From: Caprimulgus europaeus
Taxonomy: Eukaryota > Chordata > Aves > Caprimulgiformes > Caprimulgidae
Length of the DNA stretch: 64,000 nucleotides
Direction: 5' to 3'
Assembly (NCBI GenBank): GCA_907165065.1
Contig: OU015523.1
Location: 24,021,834 to 24,085,833, forward strand
Shown here: one piece after another, positions 35,753-49,700 of the stretch
Layout: each line of letters starts with the position of its first letter
How positions within the stretch are numbered: the stretch's first letter is position 1
Made by a program: the position numbers and the translations under genes
Notes under the pieces: generated by a model
The model's input: only the letters and a program-made list of their open reading frames with translations
The model's database searches: none
What the model was told of the DNA's origin: nothing

Positions 35753-38714
35753 TTTCTTTTCCCAGAGTTAATTTGGTATCTTACTGATGAGAAGAATCTT
35801 CCTGATCAGCACTTTCTATCAGCTTAAACTTTCCTGTTGAGCAGCAAAACTGAAAATCATTGTATGACATATATCAAGATTGCTAGTTTGGACCTCTTAA
35901 TTCAGAGCATTAATAGTTTGTACAGCCATTGTTCCCCCCTCATTTCTTTCTGGTGTTATTTTAATTGGTTTGTTAGGGTTTTGTATATTTTTAGTTTATG
36001 GTAGATTTTACTTACATGCTGATGGGATGTATTACCAAGGGTAGAGAGAGAGGGAAGAAAGGTGCTTACTTGGATTTTCTTTCCCTCTGGGTAAGTAGCT
36101 GGTCAGATTTGCCCAGTACAGTTGTTGTGTTTTGTTTGTTTTTTTTTTTTAAACTCCAGCTTTCTTAGTGATGTTATTGGAACAGTTTTATTGCAAGTCA
36201 CGCTATATTTTTAAATAATAATTTGGCCTCTTTTTCGGTTTTGTCCTTCACTTACTGAACAGACAAGTAAGATACTTAATAAATAACTATTGTTCAATAA
36301 TTATAAAGTCAGATTTTTCTCGATAAATGCAAACTGTAAGATAGATTCTCAGGTATCTTACCCATCAGTGCACTTGTCATTTTTTCCTGTATGCTTTGTC
36401 TTCAAGTGTCCTTATAAAGCAGTGTGGTCTGGTGATGTGGCTTGGAGAAATGGAAGGACTAGGGCTCATCTTGGTGATGTCCTTTAATTGTTATTTGACT
36501 GTGACCAAGGTTGTACCACTGAATCTTGCCTCTCTGCTTATAAAAATGAAGATACTGCCTTCTGCAGACCTCTGATTCTCTGATAAAATGTGCAAAGTAA
36601 AATCCTAACTCTGTAAAGTCTTTATTCATATAACTAACTAATCTTTTGACTAAACAATTAAGAAAGTATTCAAAATGCTTCTGCTCCTTACACACTTGAA
36701 GCTTAAAGTGCACAGCAGTATTGTCACTTGCTCCCATATGAATTTGAAAGATATATTGAAAAAAACCCACCTTGTCCTATTTTCCCAAGAACTCCGATCA
36801 CTGGTATTGTCATACTGATATTTCAAAATACCTAAGAGTAATAGATATTTTTTAATAGATCAGATAGTTGATAGTTGGATAGTTGAGTAGTTGGAACTGA
36901 GTAGTTTCTATGAAGTTATTTTTATTTTTGTTAATTTGTTCACAAATTGACATAAGTTTGTCAATATTCTCTGTTGTGAAAGCAAAACACTTTTTGGTTT
37001 TAGGCCTATATGGTCCTAAGGCAAGGACAGTAGTCACGGGGCTGTTAAGCATAATTCTAAAAGTTATCACTTTTTGTTCTGTGCTTAGAATTTTTGTATG
37101 TTTTACCACCTTAAGGACCTCATTCAATTCTAAGTAATGTAAAAAAGAATCTTTTGAAGGGCATTGGTAACCATTTGAAGATTTTAATTAAATATGGTTA
37201 GAAATACTGTCAACTTACTCATTCTCTGTTGATATGCAGTATTCATATTATGCCTTATGGAGTTCTGTGTATTTTTAGCTCATTTAGAAATCTATAAAGT
37301 TTTAAGTATGTTATCAAAGGAAATTAATTTATTAAATTTATTGTATGTATTTTTAATTGTATGCATTACAATCTGTTTTCTAACTATTTTGTTACTTATT
37401 TCCCTTTCTTTAGTTTACTAAACTCTATCTTCTGTGAATTTTCTTTCCTGAAATCAAGAAAATTATCTTCCCCTTTCTAACTAGTTTCTTTCACTATATC
37501 AGTAGCTTCTAGTCTCAGAACTGGAAAGTTGATTTTTTTCCCTTCAGTTTATATTCCTGAGAATAAAGGAAATTTTTATTACTGAAGTTTTTTATTAGAC
37601 TTTCAAAAGCAGAGAACAAAAATACTTTAGAGAAATGTTTATGTTTATTAACCTATTTCAGGATGTTTTATCTCAGGGTAGTAATAGTGTGGCTCATGGG
37701 GAATAATTTTAATCTAATTGTTGGTATCTGGTTCACATTTATTTGAAAATAACATTGATTTTCATCTTTTTATCTGCATTCTTCCTAACTGTAATGTCTA
37801 GAATACCCTGTAATCTAATGACAATGAATGATACAGTTACACTGATACAGAATTTATACTTGAATACCCATAATTCTTTCTACAAATAAATTGTTTTTTA
37901 TTTCCTGTGTATATTTTATGAAGCCTGCTCTGTACATTCTTTAAGTAGTCATATTTATTCTGTATTAAAGGTGAGGTACACTTCAAATAACTGAGCTTAT
38001 ATTTGTTTGAAGTAGTCTTTCATCCAGTGCAAATGCAGTGGATCAGCAAATGCAGTATCAAATATATACTGCAATCCATTGACAATTTTTTATGCTTTAG
38101 CTGAACACTTACCTTTTTATAAGGTGAATACCAAAGCTTCGTTTAATTTTACTGCAAACCAGAATGTCAAGTCAGGAGAGAAATATATCTAGAAAGGTGA
38201 AGCAAGCAAAGGTATTTTTTTTAAAAAAAAAAATATCCTTTGCTGTAGTATTTATGTGGCTAAATAAAATCTGTAGAATTTTGAGGAAAATATTAGGATT
38301 TTTTAATTATTATCATTTGACACACAACACTCCATGAGGCCTGTGAGAGACTGTCTTTAACATGATAATTTTGTGAATGTTCTTAAGGATGTCATTTGCA
38401 GTGAATAGGGCCTTAGGGAATTTGTAGGAAAGTATACATTCATGGTAGGATTTTTGGCTGGACTCCACTGTATTTACCATTTTAAGTACTTAAGCACTTA
38501 AATAGAAAACTGATCTTTACAAGGCAACCTAACAGAATGCTGTGATGACTCTCCAAGTACAAATTATACAATGTTGACCATTTTGCTATTTTAATATTCA
38601 CACATTATTTTTATGTAATATTCTATCACACAGATTTTTCAAAAAAAAATCTCCCACTGAATGATAGGGCAATAATTTGCAAAAAAAAGGACTCCTTTTG
38701 TCTGTTCTGATTCA
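35753..38714. other. AT-rich non-coding DNA, no gene recognised
   Basis: About 3 kb of strongly AT-rich sequence with short chance frames. No gene or repeat recognised. Confidence 0.55.
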
Positions 38715-38970
38715 CAATAATACTTTAGTTAAAAGTGTGGCTTGCCATGATAGTTATACGTGATGAAAAATTTTGGTTTTTGCAAAGTCTCAGGACCTCA
38801 CATCATTTGTGCATTTTCTATAGCAGTTTAAATAGCACAGTTCAATAATACTTTAGTTAAAAGTGTGGCTTGCCATGATAGTTATACGTGATGAAAAATT
38901 TTGGTTTTTGCAAAGTCTCAGGACCTCACATCATTTGTGCATTTTCTATAGCAGTTTAAATAGCACAGTT
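38715..38970. repeat. Perfect tandem duplication, 2 x 128 bp
   Basis: 38715-38842 and 38843-38970 are identical base for base on inspection. Identity in otherwise old, diverged DNA implies a very recent duplication or an assembly duplication. Confidence 0.93.
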
Positions 38971-39149
38971 CACGTGTGCATTCATGTCTCCTTCAAGCAC
39001 AATTTTCTTTGACAGCCATCTGAGTCCTAACATCTGTTTTTCTGCACAGCAGAGAAGAGAAAGCAAACATTTTGCTCAGATCAACCATGCCTCGAGATCA
39101 GAGGAGAGGAATGAAAACAATTTAAATGCCCAGTTTGGGTGACTTGGTT
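38971..39149. other. Non-coding spacer
   Basis: Short unique stretch between the 128-bp duplication and the putative LTR; nothing recognised. Confidence 0.5.
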
Positions 39150-39791
39150 TGTTGTGATCCCAATAAGAAAAGTACTCGGGCTCTGTGAAGAGTAATTTTA
39201 AACACTATTTATTAGAGCTAACACAAAAAAATTTAGATAACCCTATAACTCTTCAGATGCTGGGACCCCTGAGCTGTGCAGCATTGAAGGAACCTCTGGT
39301 CAGGGTGCAGCACATGGTGCAGATCCCTGGAAGGGACTCCCTGGCTTGCTCCTGGGAGCCTTTACAGGATTTTCTTACAAGGAAAACAGCTCTATTCATA
39401 GTTTTTAAGATCCAACAAAAGAATGTTCCCATGGAAATTTGTTGCTGCAGGTCTCAGTGGAGGCAAGGACACAGGTAATTTATCTGCTGATACCAAGTGG
39501 GAGCTGCCTTCATTCTCCTTTGTTACAAGCAACTGAAGAAACATATCCTGCACCTGAGGGATATGCACAGTACAACACAGCCTGAATGCCAGGCTGACCT
39601 GTCTGTGCAGCACTTCACAGGACAGGCTTGGATGTCCTCATGTTAGCCATGCTGCGAATCATTAAGTCCTGGTCTCACTGTCAGGATCATCACACTCCCT
39701 TGCCTTTTGGTGCTGTGTACTTCTCCTACCTAATGTGTTCTTCTCAGTGTGGGGAGTGTGACAAGCCTGGGGCAAATTTGTGGTTTTAGCA
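39150..39791 (-). mobile_element. Probable LTR, 642 bp, 4-bp target duplication
   Basis: Runs TGTTGTGATCCC...TTTTAGCA, flanked by GGTT at 39146-39149 and 39792-39795. On the minus strand AATAAATAGTG lies about 60 bp before the right-hand LTR end ATCACAACA, as expected for R-U5. GC content is higher than in the neighbours. A 4-bp duplication is short and can occur by chance, so this is a candidate rather than a firm call; the family is not recognised. If real, the 4-bp footprint suggests class I (gamma-type). Confidence 0.45.
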
Positions 39792-39795
39792 GGTT

Positions 39796-40754
39796 TCTCT
39801 TCTAGTTATAAGTGATAAGTTCATCATAAAAATGGTGGTCCTGTCTAGGCTTTCATTGCAGCGGCTACTACAGTAAAAATCCCTCCTTTTTGACAGAGTA
39901 AACTCACAAGAAAATAGTGGTTAACAATGCTCAGATTTCTCTCAAATAATATTCTCATTTGTCAGTGCTGCCAAAAAAACCTGAGAAACCTGAGCATGAA
40001 ATTTTTTTCATATCAGATTTGTCCATCTTTGGTTTTATAGCTTGTCCTATTCTACTAATTGCTATGCAAATTGAGACAGTTTGACATGATGTGTACTTGT
40101 ACCAGTAAGGGACCGCATCACACTCAGGGAAACTCTGATAGCATTCCTTAAGTCACATTGCGCACTGGCTGCAAGCAGAGAAGATAATTCTGTGTTAAAC
40201 CACAGAACTGTCACTTAATCTTTTGACATCATCTTCATTGGAAAGCTCAGTACTTTGGGGTAGTTTTGCTAGATGGCCCCCCATCTTATCTTGTGAGAGT
40301 TTTACCAACGGCAGCAGCTCCTGTTTGCGTAGGCAAAGGGAGCAGACCAGGGATGTGCTCTGACAGGCCAGATTTTTCATGCATGTGTTCTGACAGGCAT
40401 TGCAAGATATCTAAATATAAACTGACACTGTTCCTTTCGTGCAGCCTGAAACAACACCCCAAATGTAGCATAGTTTTGCACGGGATTAAGAATAATTTCA
40501 CAGTCTTTTTAAAGTAGGAGAGACTCCTATCCTAGCTAGTTAGGCTGTTTGGTTTATGTAAGGTTTGTTGAATTAAAGTTTAAGGTAGTATAATAATTCA
40601 GTAAAATAAGCCTTCTAAGGAAATATTATTATGGAATGAGAAGGGACTCATCAGTTCCAGCTGCCTGTTTGAGTCTATGCGCCCCCAGTACTTGGGTGTT
40701 ATGAGATGTCTTTCACTATGCAGTAAGCACTGTTTTTTTTTTTTTAAAAAAAGT
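39796..40754. other. Non-coding DNA left of the satellite array
   Basis: About 1 kb with short chance frames, ending in a T-run/A-run (40732-40752) directly before the first satellite bases. No gene recognised. Confidence 0.5.
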
Positions 40755-43700
40755 GGTGAATACAAATGCTCCTGGCTTGAAAGCAGGTTCAGGATCTTTT
40801 CTCCATCTGCAATCACATTTATAGCCCCATTAGACTTGGGCCTCAGTCCTTTGCCTGGCTCGCCAGGAGCATTTGTATTCACCGGAAAACAAAATGCCGA
40901 GAGAGACCAGTAGGGCTCTGAAACTGAAAACGAACGCTGCCTGCTCAAAGGCAAAAGGAGCCAGGCTTGAAAGATGGTGCTGGATCTTTTCTCCATCTGC
41001 AATAACATTTATAGTCCCATTCGACTTGGGCCTCAGTCCTTTGCCTGGCTCTCCAGGAGCATTTGTATTTACCGCGAACCAAAATGCCTAGAGAGCCCAG
41101 TAGGGCTCTGAAACTGCAAACGAACGCTGCCTGCTCAAAGGCAAAAGGAGCTAGGCTTGAAACCTGGTGCTGGATCTTTTCTCCATCTGCAATCACATTG
41201 ATAGCCCCATTCATCTTGGTCCTCTGTCCTTTGCCTGGCTCACCAGGAGCATTTGTATTCACCGGGAACCCAAATGCTGAGAGAGCCCAGTAGGGCTCTG
41301 AAACTGCAAACGAACCCTGCCTGCTCAAAGGCAAAAGGAGCTAGGCTTGAAAACTGGTGCTGGATCTTTTCTCCATCTGCAATCTCATTTATACAAGCAT
41401 TCGACTTGGGCCTCAGTCTATTGCCTGGCTCACCAGGAGTATTTGTATTCATCGCAAACCAAAATACGGAGAGAGTCGTTTAGGGCTCTGAAACTGAAAA
41501 CGAACGCTGCCTTCTCAAAGGCAAAAGGAGCCAGGCTTGAAAGATGGTGCTGGATCTTTTCTCGATATCCAATCACATCTAAAGCCCCATTAAACTTGGG
41601 CCTCAGTGCTTTGTCTGGATCGCCAGGAGCATTTGTATTCACCGGGAATCAAAATGCCAAGAGAGCCCATTCCCGCTCAGAAACTGCAAAAGAACGCTGC
41701 CTGCTGAAAGGCAAAAGGAGCCAGGCTTGAAAGCTGATGCTGGATCTTTTCTCCAACTGCAATCTCATTTAAAGCCTCATTCGACTTGGGCCTCAGTCCT
41801 TTGCCTGGCTCACCAGGAGCATTTGTATTCACCGCAAACCAATAAGCTAAAAGAGCCCAGTCAGGCTCTAAAACCTCAAGAAAACGCTGACTTCTCAAAG
41901 GCAAAAGGAGCCAGGCTTGAAAGATGGTGCTGGATCTTTTCTCAATATCCAATCACATTTATAGCCCTGTTCAACCTAAGCCTCAGTCCTTTGCCTGGAT
42001 CGCCAGGAGCATTTATATTCACCGCGAACCAAAACGCCGAGAGAGTTTAGTAGGGCTCTAAAACTGTAAACAAACGCAGCCTGCTCAAAGGCAAAAGGAG
42101 CTAGGCTTGAAAGATGGTGCTGGATCTTTTCTCGATATCCAATCACATCTATAGCCAGATTCAACTTGGGCCTGAATCCTTTGTCTGGCTCACCAGGAGA
42201 ATTTCTATTCACCGGGAATGAAAATGCTGAGAGAGCCCAGTAGGGTTCAGAAATTGCAAAACAACGCTGCCTGCTCAAATGCAAAAGGAGCCAGGCTTGA
42301 AAGGTGGTGCTGGATCTTTTCTCCATCTGCAATCACATGTATAGCCCCATTCAACTTGGGCCTCGGTCCTTTGCCTAGCTCGTAAGGAGCATTTGTATTT
42401 ACTGAGAAACAAAATGCCTAGAGAGCCCAGTAGGGCTCTGAAACTGCAAACGAACGCTGCTTGCTCAAAGGCAAAAGGAGCCAGTCGTGAAAGCAGATGC
42501 TGGACCTTTTCTCTATCTTCAATCACATTTATAGCCGCATTCAACTTATTTCTCAGTCCTTTGCCTGGCTCTCCAGGAGCATTTGTATTCACATTGAATC
42601 AAAATGCCTCGAGAGCCCAGTAGGGCTCTGAAACTGCAAACGAACCCTGCCTACTAAAAGGCAAAAGGAGCCAGGCTGGAAAGATGGTGCTGGATCTTTT
42701 CTCAATCTGCAATCACATTTATAGCACCATTCAATTTGGGCCTCAGTCCTTTGACTGGCTAGCCAGGAGCATTAGTATTCAAATGCAACCAAAATTCTGA
42801 GAGAGTCCATTAGCACTCTGAAACTTCAAACGAAACCTGCCTGCTAAAAGGGAAAATGAGCCAGGTTAGAAAGATGGTGCTGGATCTTTTCTCGATATCC
42901 AATCACATTAAAAGCCCCATTCAACTTGGGTGTCAGTCCTTTGCTTGGCTCGCCAGGAGCATTTGTATTTACTGTGAACCAAAATGCCTAGAGAGCCCAG
43001 TAGGGCTCTGAAATTGCAAACGAACGCTGCCAGCTCAAAGGCAAAAGGAGCGAGGCTTGAAAGCTGGTACTGGATCTTTTCTCGATATCCAATCACATTT
43101 AAAGCCCCATTCAACTTGGTCCTCAGTCCTTTGCGTGGCTTGCCAAGAGCATTTGTATTCACTGCTTACCAAAATGCTGAGAGAGTTTAGGAGGGCTCTG
43201 AAACTGCAAACGAACGCAGCCTGCTCAAAAGCAAAAGGAGCTAGGCTTGAAACCTGGTGCTGGATCTTTTCTCCATCTCCAATCACATGGATAGCCCCGT
43301 TCAACTTGGGCCTCAGTTCTTTGCCTGGCTCTCCAGGAGCATTTGTATTCACCGGGAACCAAAATGCCGAGAGAGCCCAGTAGGGCTCTGAAACTGCAAA
43401 CGAACACTGCCTGCTCAAAGGCAAAAGGAGCTAGGCTTGAAACCTGGTGCTGGATCTTTTCTCCATCTGCAATCACATTGAAAGCCCCATTCAACTTGGT
43501 CCTCAGTCTTTTGCCTGGCTCACCAGGAGCATTTGTATTCACTGGGAACGAAAATGCCGAGAGAGCCCAGTAGGGCTCTGAAACTGCAAACGAACCCTGA
43601 CTGCTCAAAGGCAAAAGGAGCTATTCTTGAAACCTGGTGCTGGATCTTTTCTCCATCTGCAATCACATTGATAGCCCCATTCAAGTTTGGCCTAGGTCCT

Positions 43701-46700
43701 TTGCCTTGCTCGCCAGGAGCATTTGTATTCACCGGGAACCAAAATGCCGAGAGAGTCCAGTCGGGCTCTGAAACTGCAAACGAACCCTGCCTGCTCAAAG
43801 GCAAAAGGAGCTAGGCTTGAAAGCTGATGCTGGATCTTTTCTCCATCTGCAGTCACATTGATAGCCCCAGTCAAGTTTGGCCTAGGTCCTTTGCCTTGCT
43901 CGCCAGAAGCATTTGTATTCACCGGAAACCAAAATGCCAAGAGAGCCCAGTAGGGCTCTGAAACTGCAAACGAACCCTGCCTGCTCAAAGGCAAAAGGAG
44001 CTAGGCTTGAAACCTGGTGCTGGATCTTTTCTCCATCTGCAATCACATTGATAGCCCCATTCATCTTGGTCCTCTGTCCTTTGCCTGGCTCACCAGGAGC
44101 ATTTGTATTCACTGGGAACCCAAATGCCGAGAGAGCCCAGTAGGGCTCTGAAACTGCAAACGAACCCTGCCTGCTCAAAGGCAAAAGGAGCTAGGCTTGA
44201 AAACTGGTGCTGGATCTTTTCTCCATCTGCAATCTCATTTATACAAGCATTCGACTTGGGCCTCAGTCTATTGCCTGGCTCATCAGGAGCATTTGTATTC
44301 ATCGCAAACCAAAATACGGAGAGAGTCCTTTAGGGCTCTGAAACTGCAAACGAACGCTGCCTGCTCAAAGGAAAAAGGAGCCAGGCTTGAAAGATGGTGC
44401 TGGATCTTTTCTCGATATCCAATCACATTTAAAGCCCCATTCAACTTGGTCCTCAGTCCTTTGCTTGGCTCGCCAGGAGCATTTGTATTTACTGTGAACC
44501 AAAATGCCTAGAGAGCCCAGTAGGGCTCTGAAATTGCAAACAAACGCTGCCTTCTCAAAGGCAAAAGGAGCCAGGCTTGAAAGCTGGTGCTGGATCTTTT
44601 CTCGATATCCAATCACATTTAAAGCCCCATTAAACTTGGGCCTCAGTGCTTTGTCTGGATCGCCAGGAGCATTTTTATTCACCGGGAATCAAAATGCAAA
44701 GAGAGCCCATTCCCGCTCAGAAACTGCAAACGAACGCTGCCTGCTGAAAGGCAAAAGGAGCCAGGCTTGAAAGCTGATGCTGGATCTTTTCTCCAACTGC
44801 AATCTCATTTAAAGCCTCATTCGACTTGGGCCTCAGTCCTTTGCCTGGCTCACAAGGAGCATTTGTATTCACTGGGAACGAAAATGCCGAGAGAGCCCAG
44901 TAGGGCTCTGAAACTGTAAACGAACCCTGCCTGCTCAAAGGCAAAAGGAGCTAGGCTTGAAATCTGGTGCTGGATTTTTTCTCCATCTGCAATCACATCT
45001 ATATCAGCTTTCGACTGGCGCCTCAGTCCTTTGCCTGGGGGGCTAGGAGCATTTGTATTCACTGGGAACGAAAATGCCGAGAGAGCCCAGTAGGGCTCTG
45101 AAACTGTAAACGAACCCTGCCTGCTCAAAGGCGAAAGGAGCTAGGCTTGAAAGCTGGTGCTGGATTTTTTCTACATCTACAATCACATCTATATCAGCTT
45201 TCGACTGGCGCCTCAGTCCTTTGCTTGGCTGGCTAGGAGCATTTGTATTCACTGGGAACGAAAATGCCTAGAGAGCCCAGTAGGGCTCTGAAACTGCAAA
45301 CGAACCCTGCCTGCTCAAAGGCAAAAGGAGCTATTCTTGAAACCTGGTGCTGGATCTTTTCTCCATCTGCAATCACATTGATAGCCCCATTGAAGTTTGC
45401 CCTAGGTCCTTTGCCTTGCTCGCCATGAGCATTTGTATTCACCGGGAACAAAAATACCGAGAGAGCCCAGTAGGGCTCTGAAACTGCAAACGAACCCTGC
45501 CTGCTCAAAGGCAAAAGGAGCTAGGCTTGAAAGGTGGTGCTGGATCTTTTCTCCATCTGCAATCACATTGAAAGCCGCATTCAACTTGGGCCTCAGTCCT
45601 TTGCCTGGCTCACGAGGAGCATTTGTATTCACTGGGAACGAAAATGCCGAGAGAGCCCAGTAGGGCTCTGAAACTGCAAACGAACCCTGCCTGCTCAAAG
45701 GCAAAAGGAGCTAGGCTTGAAACCTGGTGCTGGATCTTTTCTCCATCTGCAGTCACATTGAAAGCCCCAGTCAAGTTTGGCCTAGGTCCTTTGCCTTGCT
45801 CGCCAGAAGCATTTTTATTCACCGGAAACCAAAATGCCGAGAGAGCCCAGTAGGGCTCTGAAACTGCAAACGAACCCTGCCTGCTCAAAGGCAAAAGGAG
45901 TTATTCTTGAAACCTGGTGCTGGATCTTTTCTCCATCTGCAATCACATTGATAGCCCCATTGAAGTTTGCCCTAGGTCCTTTGCCTGGCTTGCTAGGAGC
46001 ATTTGTATTCACCGGGAACCAAACTGGCGAGAGAGCCCAGTAGGGCTCTGAAACTGCAAACGAACCTTGCCTGCTCAAAGGCAAAAGGAGCTAGGCTTGA
46101 AAGCTGGTGCTGGATCTTTTCTCCATCTGCAATCACATCTATATCAGCTTTCGACTGGCGCCTCAGTCCTTTTCCTGGCCCGCTAGGAGCATTTGTATTC
46201 ACTGGGAACGAAAATGCCGAGAGAGCCCAGTAGGGCTCTGAAACTGCAAACAAACCCTGCCTGCTCAAAGGCAAAAGGAGCTAGGCTTGAAAGCTGGTGC
46301 TGGATCTTTTCTACATCTGCAATCACATTGATAGCCCCATTGAAGTTTGCCCTAGGTCCTTTGCCTTGCTCGCCAGGAGCATTTGTATTCACTGGGAACC
46401 AAAATACCGAGAGAGCCCAATAGGGCTCTGAAACTGCAAACGAACCTTGCTTGCTCAAAGGCAAAAAGAGCTAGGCTTGAAACCTGGTGCTGGATCTTTT
46501 CTCCATCTGCAATCACATTTATATCAGCATTCGACTGGCGCCTCAGCCCTTTGCCTGTCTCGCTAGGAGCATTTGTATTCATCGGGAACGAAAATGCCGA
46601 GAGAGCCCAGTAGGGCTCTGAAACTCCAAACGAACCCTGCCTGCTCAAAGGCAAAAGGAGCTAGGCTTGAAACCTGGTGCTGGATCTTTTCTCCATCTGC

Positions 46701-49700
46701 AATCACATTGAAAGCCCCATTCAACTTGGGCCTCAGTCCTTTGCTTGGCTCGCCAGGAGCATTTCTATTTACTGTGAACCAAAATGCCTAGAGAGCCCAG
46801 TAGGGCTCTGAAATTGCAAACACACTCTGCCTTCTCAAAGGCAAAAGGAGCCAGGCTTGAAAGATGGTGCTGGATCTTTTCTCGATATCCAATCACATTT
46901 AAAGCCCCATTCAACTTGGGCCTCAGTGCTTTGTCTGGCTCGCCAGGAGCATTTGTATTCACCGGGAACCAAAATGCCGAGAGAGCCCAGGAGGGCTCTG
47001 AAACTGCAAACGAACGCTGCCCGCTCAAATGCAAAAGGAGCTAGGCTTGAAAGCTGGTGCTGGATCTTTTCTCCATCTCCAATCACATGGATAGCCCCGT
47101 TCAACTTGGGCCTCAGTCCTTTGCTTGGCTCACCAGGAGCATTTCTATTTACTGTGAACCAAAATGCCTAGAGAGCCCAGTAGGGCTCTGAAATTGCAAA
47201 CAAACGCAGCCTTCTCAAAGGCAAAAGGAGCCAGGCTTGAAAGCTGGTGCTGGATCTTTTCTCGATATCCAATCACATTTAAAGCCCCATTAAACTTGGG
47301 CCTCAGTGCTTTGTCTGGATCGCCAGGAGCATTTGTATTCACCGGGAATCAAAATGCCAAGATAGCCCATTCCCGCTCAGAAACTGCAAACGAACGCTGC
47401 CCGCTGAAAGGCAAAAGGAGCCAGGCTTGAAAGCTGATGCTGGATCTTTTCTCCAACTGCAATCTCATTTAAAGCCTCATTCGACTTGGGCCTCAGTCCT
47501 TTGCCTGGCTCACGAGGAGCATTTGTATTCACTGGGAACGAAAATGCCGAGAGAGACCAGTAGGGCTCTGAAACTGCAAACGAACCCTGCCTGCTCAAAG
47601 GCAAAAGGAGCTATTCTTGAAACCTGGTGCTGGATCTTTTCTCCATCTGCAATCACATTGATAGCCCCATTGAAGTTTGCCCTAGGTCCTTTGCCTTGCT
47701 CGCCAGGAGCATTTGTATTCACCGGGAACCAAAATTCCGAGAGAGCCCAGTAGGGCTCTGAAACTGCAAACGAACCTTGCCTGCTCAAAGGCAAAAGGAG
47801 CTAGGCTTGAAACCTGGTGCTGGATCTTTTCTCCATCTGCAATCACATCTATATCAGCATTGAACTGGCGCCTCATCCCTTTGCCTGTCTCGCTAGGAGC
47901 ATTTGTATTCACCAGGAACGAAAATGCCGAGAGAGCCCAGTAGGGCTCTGAAACTGCAAACGAACCCTGCCTGCTCAAAGGCAAAAGGAGCTAGGCTTGA
48001 AAGCTGGTGCTGGATCTTTTCTACATCTGCAATCACATGTATAGCCCCATTCAACTTGGGCCTCAGTCTTTTGCCTGGCTCGCCATGAGCATTTGTATTC
48101 ACTGCTTACCAAAATTCCGAAAAAACCCATTACGGCTCAGAAACTGCAAACGAACCCTGCCTGCTCAAATGCAAAAGGAGCCAGGCTTGAAAGGTGGTGC
48201 TGGATCTTTTCTCCATCTGCAGTCACATTGAAAGCCCCAGTCAAGTTTGGCCTAGGTCCTTTGCCTTGCTCGCCAGAAGCATTTTTATTCACCGGGAACC
48301 AAAATGCCGAGAGAGCCCAGTAGGGCTCTGAAACTGCAAACGAACCCTGCCTGCTCAAAGGCAAAAGGAGTTATTCTTGAAACCTGGTGCTGGATCTTTT
48401 CTCCATCTGCAATCACATTGATAGCCCCATTGAAGTTTGCCCTAGGTCCTTTGCCTGGCTTGCTAGGAGCATTTGTATTCACCGGGAACCAAACTGGCGA
48501 GAGAGCCCAGTAGGGCTCTGAAACTGCAAACGAACCTTGCCTGCTCAAAGGCAAAAGGAGCTAGGCTTGAAACCTGGTGCTGGATCTTTTCTCCATCTGC
48601 AATCACATCTATATCAGCTTTCGACTGGCGCCTCAGTCCTTTTCCTGGCCCGCTAGGAGCATTTGTATTCACTGGGAACGAAAATGCCGAGAGAGCCCAG
48701 TAGGGCTCTGAAACTGCAAACGAACTCTGACTGCTCAAAGGCAAAAGGAGCTATTCTTGAAACCTGGTGCTGGATCTTTTCTCCATCTGCAATCACATTG
48801 ATAGCCCCATTCAAGTTTGGCCTAGGTCCTTTGCCTTCATCGCCAGGAGCATTTCTATTCACCGGGAACAAAAATGCCGAGAGAGCCCAGTAGGGCTCTG
48901 AAACTGCAAACGAACCCTGCCTGCTCAAAGGCAAAAGGAGCTAGGCTTGAAAGCTGGTGCTGGATCTTTTCTACATCTGCAATCACATTGATAGCCCCAT
49001 TGAAGTTTGCCCTAGGTCCTTTGCCTTGCTCGCCAGGAGCATTTGTATTCACTGGGAACCAAAATACCGAGAGAGCCCAGTAGGGCTCTGAAACTGCAAA
49101 CGAACCCTGCCTGCTCAAAGGCAAAAGGAGCTAGGCTTGAAACCTGGTGCTGGATCTTTTCTCCATCTGCAATCACATTTATATCAGCATTCGAATAGCG
49201 CCTCAGTCCTTTGCCTGGCTCGCTAGGAGCATTTGTATTCACCGGGAACGAAAATGCCGAGAGAGCCCAGTAGGGCTCTGAAACCGCAAACGAACCCTGC
49301 CTGCTCAAAGGCAAAAGGAGCTAGGCTTGAAACCTGGTGCTGGATCTTTTCTCCATCTGCAATCACATTGATAGCCCCATTCAACTTGGGCCTCAGTCCT
49401 TTGCCTGGCTCGCCAGGAGCATTTCTATTTACTGTGAACCAAAATGCCTAGAGAGCCCAGTAGGGCTCTGAAATTGCAAACACACTCTGCCTTCTCAAAG
49501 GCAAAAGGAGCCAGGCTTGAAAGATGGTGCTGGATCTTTTCTCGATATCCAATCACATTTAAAGCCCCATTCAACTTGGGCCTCAGTGCTTTGTCTGGCT
49601 CGCCAGGAGCATTTGTATTCACCGGGAACCAAAATGCCGAGAGAGCCCAGGAGGGCTCTGAAACTGCAAACGAACGCTGCCCGCTCAAATGCAAAAGGAG

